11,871 nucleotides of DNA from Candidatus Adlerbacteria bacterium (lineage in GTDB: Bacteria; Patescibacteriota; Minisyncoccia; Phycocordibacterales; SBAW01). A model generated the notes under the pieces. The model saw only the letters and a list, made by a program, of their open reading frames with translations, did no database searches and was not told where the DNA came from. Positions 6,125-11,871 of the stretch are shown here, piece after piece (the first letter of the stretch is position 1; every line of letters begins with the position of its first letter). The position numbers were made by a program, and so were the translations under genes. The stretch covers positions 1-11,871 of the forward strand of contig CAIMFR010000053.1 of the NCBI GenBank assembly GCA_903840375.1, written 5' to 3'.

Positions 6125-7090
6125 ATGGCGGTAAAGAAGAAAAAAGGTGCGAACTTTTTTCATGCTTTGCACACTGTGTTCATGCCGCATAAAAAGAACG
6201 GACGGCATCCGCACATTTTGCGGTACGGAGCGATCATCGCCGTCCTGGCCTTCGTTTCTGTTGTAGAATTTGCAGGCGTATTCCAATCGCTGTTGCTTAC
6301 TCATTCGACTGATCAAATCGGTGCGGTGCTGCCTGCGGTCGTCGTCGACTTGACCAATCAACAACGTTCGTCGAACAATCTCTCTGCGCTTACTCCGAAC
6401 ACTCTGCTCGCCGAGGCGGCACAGAATGCTGCGAACGATATGGCGGCGAACGGATATTTTGCGCACGTCAGCCCGAGCGGGAAGACTCCTTGGGATTGGC
6501 TGAACGATGTCGGCTATCAGTACCAGTACGCAGGGGAAAATCTCGCCGTCAATTTCGACGACTCGCAGCAGCTCATGGACGCGTGGATGAATTCCGCATC
6601 GCACAAGGCGAACATTCTCGGCCAACATTTCACACAAATAGGAATAGGTATGGCGACGGGTACGTATCAAGGGCAGCGTGTTGTATTCGTCGTTCAATTT
6701 TTCGCATCGCCGAGAGCGGATCCGAGTGTGCCACAACCAACTCATATCACTGCGACGAAGACTCAACCCCGAACAATAGTTTCGACACCGTCGGTCTTGG
6801 GAACATCGACACCGATGTCGCTGGCGGCGAAAGTTTCTTCATCGCCGCACACGTATGTTGACTACACACTCTTGGGGTTGGCAGCATTTTTTATCGTCGC
6901 ACTCATTGTTAACCTGATACCGTTCCGCGGACTTCTGGCACATCCGAAAGCGTTTCTAAACGGCTTTGGCATCTTGGCTATTCTGTTTGCCGTCATACTG
7001 ATCAACCAAAACGTCTTATTTAGCAAGGTGTTTCTCCCGACAGATAACCAATTCGCCGCAGTGATCTTTTCGATCGACGGAGCTCGATAA
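6125..7090 (+). CDS. Membrane-anchored CAP/SCP-domain protein (YkwD family)
   Basis: A 321-residue protein. The N-terminus is very basic (KKKK, then PHKKNGRHPH), followed by a membrane helix (about 35-58), a CAP domain (about 73-196), a Pro/Thr/Ser-rich linker (197-240) and two more membrane helices (about 246-265 and 276-296). CAP signatures are YFAHVSPSG (His114), YAGENLAVN (Glu138) and MNSASHKANIL (His160), the positions forming the family's conserved His/Glu cavity, then GIGMATG and a closing VVFVVQFFAS strand. Bacterial YkwD-type CAP proteins are extracytoplasmic; their biochemical role is largely unknown, and links to spore coats or secreted factors come from other phyla. With the helix order here the CAP domain should face outside. 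The ATG at 6125 is chosen over the in-frame TTG at 6116 because that TTG overlaps the -10 box. An independent transcription unit is likely. Confidence 0.9.
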   Translation: MAVKKKKGANFFHALHTVFMPHKKNGRHPHILRYGAIIAVLAFVSVVEFAGVFQSLLLTHSTDQIGAVLPAVVVDLTNQQRSSNNLSALTPNTLLAEAAQNAANDMAANGYFAHVSPSGKTPWDWLNDVGYQYQYAGENLAVNFDDSQQLMDAWMNSASHKANILGQHFTQIGIGMATGTYQGQRVVFVVQFFASPRADPSVPQPTHITATKTQPRTIVSTPSVLGTSTPMSLAAKVSSSPHTYVDYTLLGLAAFFIVALIVNLIPFRGLLAHPKAFLNGFGILAILFAVILINQNVLFSKVFLPTDNQFAAVIFSIDGAR

Positions 7091-7103
7091 AATTTGAGAC
7101 CTC

Positions 7104-7132
7104 TTGCATAAATGACAACACTATGGTATGGT
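7104..7132 (+). promoter_or_regulatory. Promoter of the efflux operon
   Basis: TTGCAT (7104-7109) and TATGGT (7127-7132) are separated by exactly 17 bases, and TGG precedes the -10 box, giving an extended -10 (TGn). Predicted transcription start is about 7139. This is the best two-box promoter in the window and lies in the 56-base gap before the first adaptor gene. Confidence 0.6.
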
Positions 7133-7142
7133 GCTGTTGTCA
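7113..7142 (+). promoter_or_regulatory. Operator-like inverted repeat over the efflux promoter
   Basis: TGACAACA (7113-7120) and TGTTGTCA (7135-7142) are perfect 8-base inverted repeats with a 14-base spacer. They bracket the -10 box (7127-7132) and cover the expected transcription start. A dimeric repressor of the TetR or MarR kind is common for DHA2 efflux operons and would block transcription from here; no regulator gene is in the window, so the protein is unknown. Confidence 0.5.
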
Positions 7143-7146
7143 AATT

Positions 7147-8451
7147 ATGCCTAAAAAGGAGGAAATATTGTCGGGCATCAAACGTTTTATTACACCGCCG
7201 ATCATTATCGGCGCTGCTATTGTCATCGCACTTTTGGCGATGGGCATAGTATTTTTTACAAACAATAAGCCGAGTGATCAGACTGTCGAAGTCGTGCATG
7301 ATCCTGCTGTAACTAGTGTTGAAGCGGTCGGTTCTGTCACTGCCGCGAAGAGTATTGACCTCGGATTCCAGCGTGGCGGCACTATCAGCAGTATATCGGT
7401 AGATGTCAGTGATCATGTCGTGCAAGGTCAAATGCTCGCGTCACTCTCGAATGCGGATCTTGTCGCCGCGCGCGAAGGTGCGAAGGCGAACTTGGATGCC
7501 GCAGAGGCGCGTCTTGCTGATCTTAAAAATGGAACACGTTCTGAAACTGTAGCAGCTGCACGTTTGACCGTGGCGCAGGCGATCATCGGCGGATATGTCA
7601 CGTCGGATGACGCCGTACACAATAAAGCGGCTCAGTTTATTACCAACCTCGGCACACCTCAGCAGGTTCTCACTTTCCCGATGTCTGACCAGCAACTTTC
7701 TATCGACTTGGTGTCGAGCGGGATCGCGCTTGAATCTACTTTGAATTCGTGGAAGGGAGATCTCCCGACCGGTGACACTTCTTCTGAAACTGATCTTGTT
7801 GCGCAGTCGAGTACCGCGCGCGGATATTTACTTGCTGTCGGAAATTTTCTCGACATGACGGCGGAAGCTCTTTCAGATGCTGTGTCGACCAGTAACGTGT
7901 CTGCTACAACTCTCGTCAATTTTAAGACGAATATCGGTGTTGCGCGCAGTTCTGTGTCCGGCGCTCTCGCGGCACTTAACACGGCAGCCGGCGCATTGTC
8001 AGTTGATGAAGCCGGCGCATCTACCGATTCTATTGCCGCGGCACAGGCAGCTGTCGATGCGGCACAGGCAGCACTCGACGGAACAAACGCCGCACTCGCA
8101 CAAACAGTGATCCGTTCCCCGATCTCCGGCATCATCACTCGCCAGGATGGAAATGTCGGCGAGGTTGCGGCCGCAGGGCAAGCGTTTCTTTCTCTCGACT
8201 CTGATGCGCGCTTCGAAGTGAAGGCATCCGTGTCTGAAGCTGACATTGCCAAGGTGGCGGTTGGGCAGCCTGTTTCTGTCCGTGTCGATGCCTACCCCGA
8301 TGTGACATTTGCCGCGACGGTTACCGCCATCGATCCTGCCGCGACCATCTCAAACGGCACGCCGTCGTACACCGTCACCGTACAGTTTAAGGATGTTGAC
8401 CAGCGCCTAAAAGCCGGACTGACCGCGAACTTGTCCATAGCAATTCAATAA
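7147..8451 (+). CDS. HlyD-family efflux adaptor (membrane fusion protein) with long helical hairpin
   Basis: From ATG 7147 the protein has 434 residues. There is one N-terminal membrane helix (about 17-37). The first half of a biotinyl-lipoyl-like domain includes GGTISSISVDVSDHVVQGQ and is followed by helix (DAAEARLADLKNG). A long helical region (about 120-310) is rich in Ala and Ser, with repeats of AAQAAVDAAQAALDG. The second lipoyl half is VIRSPISGIITRQDGNVGE, and a beta-barrel/membrane-proximal part (KASVSEADIAKVAVGQPVSV ... LKAGLTANLSIAI) ends the protein. This is the MacA/EmrA architecture, an adaptor joining an inner-membrane pump to the exterior. The start is uncertain: TTG at 7168 has a strong AAAGGAGG (7155-7162) five bases upstream and would give 427 residues; an ATG at 7123 lies inside the promoter and is unlikely. 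The second adaptor begins one base after the stop. Confidence 0.92.
   Translation: MPKKEEILSGIKRFITPPIIIGAAIVIALLAMGIVFFTNNKPSDQTVEVVHDPAVTSVEAVGSVTAAKSIDLGFQRGGTISSISVDVSDHVVQGQMLASLSNADLVAAREGAKANLDAAEARLADLKNGTRSETVAAARLTVAQAIIGGYVTSDDAVHNKAAQFITNLGTPQQVLTFPMSDQQLSIDLVSSGIALESTLNSWKGDLPTGDTSSETDLVAQSSTARGYLLAVGNFLDMTAEALSDAVSTSNVSATTLVNFKTNIGVARSSVSGALAALNTAAGALSVDEAGASTDSIAAAQAAVDAAQAALDGTNAALAQTVIRSPISGIITRQDGNVGEVAAAGQAFLSLDSDARFEVKASVSEADIAKVAVGQPVSVRVDAYPDVTFAATVTAIDPAATISNGTPSYTVTVQFKDVDQRLKAGLTANLSIAIQ
7155..7162 (+). promoter_or_regulatory. Strong Shine-Dalgarno favouring a TTG start at 7168
   Basis: AAAGGAGG ends five bases before TTG 7168, in frame with the adaptor gene. The same octamer precedes the ATG at 11784, and no other start in the window has one. 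It also happens to encode Lys-Lys-Glu-Glu if translation begins at ATG 7147, so it could be a coincidence of codons. Confidence 0.45.
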
Positions 8452-8452
8452 T

Positions 8453-9097
8453 ATGAAAACAAACACCTCTCCGGATATCAGAACATTTTCGCGACGCACA
8501 TGGATGCAGACCGTTGTCGCGGTCCTGTGTATCGTTGCTGTGGCGGGAGGTGTCTGCTTCTTGCACATCGCGAGCACTCGCGTGTTCACGGACAAGGCGT
8601 CGGTCTACGCACCGGAAGTAGATCTCGCACCGCATCAGGGCGGTATCTTGGAGCAGGTGTTTGTCGATGAAGGCGATACCGTTTCAGAAAATTCCATCGT
8701 CGCGCGTGTCGGCAATGAACTCGTCAAAAGCAAAGTTGCGGGTATCATCGTCAGCGTTCCGGATAAGATCGGCAGCACTGTCGCGCCGGGCGAGGCTGTC
8801 GTCACCATGGTCGACCCGACAACGTTACGTGTGGTGGGAAATATCGATGAAGACAAGGGCCTCTCGCGCATTGCGGTTGGCAACATTGTTTCGTTTACGG
8901 TTGATGCATTCGGCGGCAAAGAATACAAAGCGGTAGTCGATGAAGTTGCGCCGGCGTCAAATCAATCCGGCATCGTTTTCAATATTTCAGATCAGCGCCA
9001 GGTCAAACAGTTCGCAGTGAAGGCCCGCTTCGATGTTGCGGCATATCCTGAATTAAAGAACGGTATGTCTGCACGAATGTGGATCTATACCAACTAA
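8453..9097 (+). CDS. Short HlyD/EmrA-like adaptor lacking the coiled-coil hairpin
   Basis: A 214-residue protein: an N-terminal tail, a membrane helix (about 17-42), then two lipoyl halves almost touching. The first is GGILEQVFVDEGDTVSEN and the second KVAGIIVSVPDKIGSTVAPGE. In EmrA and HlyD these halves flank a helical hairpin of roughly 100 residues or more, which is absent here. The C-terminal beta-barrel part follows (LRVVGNIDEDKGLSRIAVGN ... NGMSARMWIYTN). At 214 residues it is well below the 350-400 usual for EmrA. It sits one base after the long adaptor and 16 bases before the transporter, so all three are surely one operon. It may pair with the long adaptor as a mixed complex, or form the short collar a single-membrane cell needs (inference). 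No Shine-Dalgarno is visible, so coupling to the preceding stop is likely. Confidence 0.87.
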   Translation: MKTNTSPDIRTFSRRTWMQTVVAVLCIVAVAGGVCFLHIASTRVFTDKASVYAPEVDLAPHQGGILEQVFVDEGDTVSENSIVARVGNELVKSKVAGIIVSVPDKIGSTVAPGEAVVTMVDPTTLRVVGNIDEDKGLSRIAVGNIVSFTVDAFGGKEYKAVVDEVAPASNQSGIVFNISDQRQVKQFAVKARFDVAAYPELKNGMSARMWIYTN

Positions 9098-9113
9098 TTT
9101 TTCGCGCGTCCGT

Positions 9114-10616
9114 ATGAAAGAGGAAAAATCGGTAGCGAAGTGGCTCGTGCTTACGACTGTCATCGTCGGCACTTTTCTTGGTCGCCTTGACCAGACGATA
9201 GTCAACCTCGCGCTGCCAAAAATAATCAGCGACTTCGGTATCACCGTCTCATCGGCAGGCTGGATAGCGACGGCATATATTCTTGCGAACGCGATGTTCG
9301 TGCCGATCTGGGGGAAGCTCGGCGATACGATCGGCCGTAAGAGAGTATATATTTACGGGTTTTCAATTTTTATTTTTGGTTCAGTACTTGCTGGGTTCGC
9401 GTGGAACTTTAGTTCGATGATAGTCTTTCGCGTCATACAAGCAATAGCCTCGTCTGCCGATTATCCAACCGCGATGGCGATCCTTGCAGTGACATTCGCA
9501 CCGGGCAAAGAGCGCGCGCGTGCACTTGGTATCTGGTCAAGTTCATTTGCGGCCGCATCGGTGTTCGGTCCTCTCATCGGCGGTACGATGATCGACACTT
9601 TCGGCTGGCGCTCGATATTTCTCATCAACCTGCCGGTCGGACTGATAGGTCTCGGCATGGCGCTTGTCTTTATTCGCGAATCAGTGTCTGAAAAAAAGAC
9701 GGTGATGTTCGACTGGTGGGGTGCGACGATGCTCGGCGCGGCGCTCTCGTCGATGGTGCTCGTGCTCGACAAAGGGCTCGGCTGGGGCTGGCTCTCGGCG
9801 GAGAGTCTATTCTGTTACGCGGCGGTCGCGATCTTCGGATTCCTCTTTTATCGCATCGAGCGCGACCACCCGGAACCGATAGTCGATCTGAAATTTTTTA
9901 AGATTCCTCTTTTCGTGAACGCGCTCGCGAACAACTTCGTCATCTTCGTCGGACTCATGGGAAGTATGTTTCTCATTCCGATATTCGCGCAGACATTCCT
10001 CGGTTACAACGCGACGCAGACGGGTATGCTTTTTATTCCGATGGCTGCATGCATGATGTTGGCGGCACCGATAGGCGCGGCGATGATCGGGAAAGTAAAA
10101 GGAAGCATGGTTATTTTCTGGAGCACGCTGGGCACTGCGTTTGCCATTTATCTGTATTCGTTCATCGACCCGAGGACGACTGCTCTGGAACTTATGGTCC
10201 CGCTCGCGATCATGGCGATAATGATGGGTCTTGGCATGCCACAACGCACTGCGGTAGTCGCCGCAGCTGTTCCGCAAAACGAGATAGGCGTCGCGTCCGC
10301 GATACTCGCACTGGTGCGCAACACGGCGGGTGCATTCGGCATCGCACTGTTCGGCACAGTCTTGCAATATTCTGAAGAATCACACCTCGTTTCAACTGCG
10401 GCACATAGTGTCATTCGCAGTACCAACCCGACGATCATCGCACAGGGAATCGCGCTCATCGAACTGAAGTCACAAGTCTCGGCGTATGGTGATGTGTTCA
10501 TGTTCGCGGCGGTGTTTATCGCTGCAGGCGCCGCATTGTCTCTTTTTATGAAAATGGATTACGAACACGTGCCTCCGTCGCAAGAACAGGAGGAGGCGTT
10601 GTTGATGGCAGAGTAA
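9114..10616 (+). CDS. DHA2-family (EmrB/QacA-type) drug:H+ antiporter, 14 membrane helices
   Basis: A 500-residue major facilitator protein of the usual length for the 14-helix DHA2 group. The first helix carries LDQTIVNLALP (residues 25-35), the family's D1 motif with the acidic Asp26. Motif A is GKLGDTIGRKRV (67-78) between helices 2 and 3. The antiporter motif C region has FGPLIGGTMIDTFGWR (151-166). The rest is a series of hydrophobic helices to about residue 480 and a short acidic tail (QEQEEALL). The family exchanges protons for lipophilic cations, dyes and antibiotics; the real substrate here cannot be read. It follows two HlyD-type adaptors, as EmrB follows EmrA, but no TolC-like outer-membrane channel is nearby. 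The ATG is 16 bases after the preceding stop without a Shine-Dalgarno. Confidence 0.95.
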   Translation: MKEEKSVAKWLVLTTVIVGTFLGRLDQTIVNLALPKIISDFGITVSSAGWIATAYILANAMFVPIWGKLGDTIGRKRVYIYGFSIFIFGSVLAGFAWNFSSMIVFRVIQAIASSADYPTAMAILAVTFAPGKERARALGIWSSSFAAASVFGPLIGGTMIDTFGWRSIFLINLPVGLIGLGMALVFIRESVSEKKTVMFDWWGATMLGAALSSMVLVLDKGLGWGWLSAESLFCYAAVAIFGFLFYRIERDHPEPIVDLKFFKIPLFVNALANNFVIFVGLMGSMFLIPIFAQTFLGYNATQTGMLFIPMAACMMLAAPIGAAMIGKVKGSMVIFWSTLGTAFAIYLYSFIDPRTTALELMVPLAIMAIMMGLGMPQRTAVVAAAVPQNEIGVASAILALVRNTAGAFGIALFGTVLQYSEESHLVSTAAHSVIRSTNPTIIAQGIALIELKSQVSAYGDVFMFAAVFIAAGAALSLFMKMDYEHVPPSQEQEEALLMAE

Positions 10617-10619
10617 ACC

Positions 10620-10636
10620 ACACTTGTACTAAGTGT
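10620..10636 (+). promoter_or_regulatory. 17-base inverted repeat upstream of the methyltransferase gene
   Basis: ACACTT (10620-10625) and AAGTGT (10631-10636) are perfect arms around GTACT. The repeat begins 4 bases after the efflux transporter stop and ends 8 bases before the -10 box of the next gene. There is no T-run, so an operator or a simple mRNA hairpin is more likely than a terminator. Confidence 0.35.
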
Positions 10637-10640
10637 TACA

Positions 10641-10649
10641 TGGTATACT
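10641..10649 (+). promoter_or_regulatory. Extended -10 promoter of the methyltransferase gene
   Basis: TGGTATACT is an extended -10 element (TGn plus a five-of-six -10 box). The best -35-like hexamer, TTGTAC (10624-10629), is only 14 bases away, but extended -10 promoters do not need a good -35. Start of transcription is expected near 10656, giving a leader of about 9 bases before ATG 10665. Confidence 0.5.
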
Positions 10650-10664
10650 AATCGTGCTTTTAGC

Positions 10665-11219
10665 ATGCTACTTATCTCACTACTTTCAATTTCGCTTTTA
10701 GTCTTACTTCTTATCTTGCTTGTCGATTTTTTATACCTGTGGTCGTTGTTGATGACACGCTCGCCGTTCATCCCTATACCGCAAGAGCGTGTCAGTGCGA
10801 TCATCAGCTCGCTCGGGCTCGTCGACGGTTCGACATTGTATGACCTTGGCTGCGGCGAAGGTCGTGTGCTTATCGGCGCAGCCGAGGTGTGTGCATCTGC
10901 GAAGTGTGTAGGTGTTGAGAAATCGCCGATCGCGGTTTTCCTGGCAAGACGGGCATGCAAGAAGGCCGGAATGTCATCGCGTATATCGATAATCTCGGGC
11001 AACATTTTTTCGCAAGACCTCTCCGATGCGACACACGTGTTCTGTTACCTCTACCCGGGAATGATGTCCGACTTGGAATCGAAGTTCACTGACGAGTTGC
11101 AACACGGCGCGCGACTCGTCTCCGCCGATTTCCCGCTCCCGACTAAAGAACCGAAAGAAGTTGTAGCTCTCGTCGACGGTTCTCCGCTCGGCAGGAAATT
11201 ATTCGTGTACGATTTTTGA
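10665..11219 (+). CDS. Membrane-anchored class I SAM-dependent methyltransferase, FAM173/ATPSCKMT-like
   Basis: A 184-residue protein with a long N-terminal membrane helix (about 3-29), then a compact Rossmann methyltransferase domain. Motif I is TLYDLGCGEGRVLIGAA (Asp60 to Gly66), the acidic ribose-binding residue is Glu85 in VGVEKSP, and motif III reads ISGNIF with Asn113 where Asp is usual. Next comes HVFCYLYPGMM (about 124-134), then a strand with SADFPLP. A membrane helix plus the DLGCGEGRV and LYP patterns recall FAM173/ATPSCKMT protein-lysine methyltransferases, which modify the c-subunit of ATP synthase in mitochondria; small prokaryotic relatives are known. Whether the target here is ATP synthase or another membrane protein cannot be told. 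No ATP synthase gene lies in the window. It appears to be a single-gene unit with its own promoter. Confidence 0.85.
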   Translation: MLLISLLSISLLVLLLILLVDFLYLWSLLMTRSPFIPIPQERVSAIISSLGLVDGSTLYDLGCGEGRVLIGAAEVCASAKCVGVEKSPIAVFLARRACKKAGMSSRISIISGNIFSQDLSDATHVFCYLYPGMMSDLESKFTDELQHGARLVSADFPLPTKEPKEVVALVDGSPLGRKLFVYDF

Positions 11220-11258
11220 GCCCAAAATATAAACAGCGAGGGTATGGACTTTTTGTCG

Positions 11259-11264
11259 TATAAT
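11259..11264 (+). promoter_or_regulatory. Consensus -10 box of the cupin gene
   Basis: A perfect TATAAT, 39 bases before the cupin ATG. No good -35 hexamer is found at 16-18 bases. Transcription would start near 11271, at the left arm of an inverted repeat. Confidence 0.55.
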
Positions 11265-11269
11265 AGAAA

Positions 11270-11286
11270 GTATTAGTGCGTAATAC
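11270..11286 (+). promoter_or_regulatory. 17-base inverted repeat at the predicted cupin transcription start
   Basis: GTATTA (11270-11275) and TAATAC (11281-11286) are perfect arms around GTGCG. It could be an operator covering the start of transcription or a 5' stem-loop on the mRNA. Arm and loop lengths (6-5-6) equal those of the repeat at 10620-10636, but the sequences differ. Confidence 0.4.
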
Positions 11287-11303
11287 CCACCGTAAATAAA
11301 ACT

Positions 11304-11711
11304 ATGACAAAAGGATATGTAGTAAATATAGAAAACGAGTCGACACAGAATGACAATTTTAGGAAGGTACTCTACACGACGAAGAACTGCCAGCTCGTGG
11401 TGATGAGTCTGCTGCCGGGCGAGGAGATAGGCGAAGAGATTCATCATCTCGATCAGTTCATCAGAGTCGAAGTCGGCACAGGCAAGACAGTGCTTAGCGG
11501 TGTTGAAAGCGCGATAGGTGACGGCTTTGCAGTCGTCGTGCCGGCAGGAACATTGCACAACATCATCAATACATCGACAGATAAGCCGATGAAGTTATAC
11601 ACAGTGTATGCGCCGCCACACCACCGAGATGGCGTGGTGCATCAGACGAAGGCGATCGCCGAGGCGGACACTACAGATACATTCGACGGCAAGACAACAG
11701 AACAGCTTTGA
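11304..11711 (+). CDS. Single-domain cupin protein
   Basis: A 135-residue protein made of one cupin barrel. The first cupin motif is PGEEIGEEIHHLDQFIRVEVG, with His47, His48 and Gln51 or Glu55 as likely metal ligands. The second is VVVPAGTLHNIINTS, with His85 as a ligand. The end of the barrel is LYTVYAPPHHRDGVVHQTKA, in which three more His (106, 107, 112) follow the barrel. This combination is characteristic of a widespread COG0662-type bacterial cupin of unknown substrate; members bind a divalent metal, and activities range from isomerases to oxidases, so no reaction can be assigned. The C-terminal tail (about 115-135) is acidic and Thr-rich. It starts at ATG 11304, with no Shine-Dalgarno but a consensus -10 box upstream, and seems to be its own transcription unit. 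Confidence 0.9.
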   Translation: MTKGYVVNIENESTQNDNFRKVLYTTKNCQLVVMSLLPGEEIGEEIHHLDQFIRVEVGTGKTVLSGVESAIGDGFAVVVPAGTLHNIINTSTDKPMKLYTVYAPPHHRDGVVHQTKAIAEADTTDTFDGKTTEQL

Positions 11712-11717
11712 TAACGA

Positions 11718-11737
11718 CCCATAGTTTTTCTATCGGG
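11718..11737 (+). other. Stem-loop after the cupin gene
   Basis: CCCATAG pairs with CTAT-C-GGG (seven pairs, one bulged C) around a TTTTT loop, starting 7 bases after the cupin stop. There is no T-run downstream, so it may be a weak or Rho-assisted terminator, or a regulatory hairpin at the next promoter. Confidence 0.4.
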
Positions 11738-11743
11738 ATTGTG

Positions 11744-11749
11744 TATAGT
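11744..11749 (+). promoter_or_regulatory. -10 box of the last, partial gene
   Basis: TATAGT matches five of six consensus bases, 35 bases before ATG 11784. No convincing -35 is seen. The predicted leader of about 27 bases would contain the Shine-Dalgarno. Confidence 0.4.
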
Positions 11750-11769
11750 TCTGTTGGATGTTGAACTAC

Positions 11770-11777
11770 AAAGGAGG
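11770..11777 (+). promoter_or_regulatory. Strong Shine-Dalgarno of the last, partial gene
   Basis: AAAGGAGG followed by a six-base spacer and ATG 11784. This defines the start of an otherwise unrecognised coding sequence that is too short in the window to judge by length. Confidence 0.65.
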
Positions 11778-11783
11778 TTGGTC

Positions 11784-11871
11784 ATGCGCCGGCCGTCAAG
11801 TTTGGATATCGATCGCGAATCATTTCGCGTTGTGGTTACGTGCCTGGTGTACAGGATAAGACAGGAGATCG
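11784..11871 (+). CDS. Unrecognised protein, N-terminus only (gene runs off the right edge)
   Basis: An open frame of 29 complete codons from an ATG placed six bases after a perfect AAAGGAGG, with a plausible -10 box upstream. The visible N-terminus starts MRRPSSLDIDRESFRVVV and goes on with a mixed hydrophobic and basic stretch (TCLVYRIRQEI). There is no clear signal peptide and no motif I recognise. It is called a gene because of the ribosome binding site and promoter spacing, not because of homology. It may begin a new transcription unit. Confidence 0.55.
   Translation, partial: MRRPSSLDIDRESFRVVVTCLVYRIRQEI

Noticed and set aside
6089..6766. Minus-strand open frame (225 codons) over the CAP gene
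   Set aside because: Arg/His-rich text typical of a reverse-frame shadow; the plus-strand CAP motifs are unambiguous.
7659..8252. Minus-strand open frame (197 codons) opposite the first adaptor gene
   Set aside because: Ala/Ser-rich composition mirrors the GC-rich helical repeats of the adaptor; no recognisable domain or start signals.
9807..10367. Minus-strand open frame (186 codons) over the DHA2 transporter
   Set aside because: Charged, Arg/His-rich shadow of transmembrane codons with no domain.
1..11871. tRNA, rRNA, CRISPR array, insertion sequence or prophage
   Set aside because: The gaps between genes are too short and show no cloverleaf, repeat-spacer pattern, terminal inverted repeats with transposase, or phage genes.

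Overview
The window looks like a chromosomal piece of a Candidate Phyla Radiation (Patescibacteria, probably Parcubacteria-like) bacterium. This is an inference from gene content and style, not from a marker gene. The signs are a compact all-plus-strand layout with gaps of about 200 bases or less, an almost complete lack of Shine-Dalgarno sequences, stop codons TAA, TAG and TGA all in use (so no UGA recoding), small surface proteins with Ig, MBG-like, CHB_HEX and peptidoglycan-binding domains, and a copper module of CopA, an HMA-SafE transporter and a cupredoxin.

Layout. 1-2122 is a copper-handling cluster: the C-terminal third of a Cu+ P-type ATPase, a TauE/SafE-type membrane protein with its own heavy-metal-binding N-terminus, and a membrane-anchored plastocyanin-like protein. 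2189-2860 is a membrane-anchored thermonuclease, followed by a hairpin terminator and then a decayed partial copy of the same gene (2924-3009). 3065-6054 holds two translationally coupled secreted proteins (overlapping ATGA). The second is interrupted by an in-frame TAA inside its peptidoglycan-binding domain. 6125-7087 is a membrane-anchored CAP/SCP-domain protein. 7147-10616 is a drug-efflux operon: two HlyD-type adaptors, the second without the usual coiled-coil hairpin, and a 14-helix DHA2 (EmrB/QacA) transporter. Its promoter carries a perfect inverted repeat across the -10 box. 10665-11219 is a membrane-anchored FAM173-like methyltransferase, 11304-11711 a cupin, and 11784-11871 the start of an unrecognised gene with a strong ribosome binding site.

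How the genes fit together. The first block plausibly exports and buffers copper. The middle block is cell-surface and extracytoplasmic (nuclease, adhesion-like or wall-binding proteins, CAP protein). The third exports small molecules. I see no RNA gene, CRISPR array, insertion sequence or transposase, and no clearly new multi-gene system. The most unusual points are the thermonuclease relic, the single nonsense codon in the wall-binding protein, and the operator-like inverted repeats at three of the promoters.
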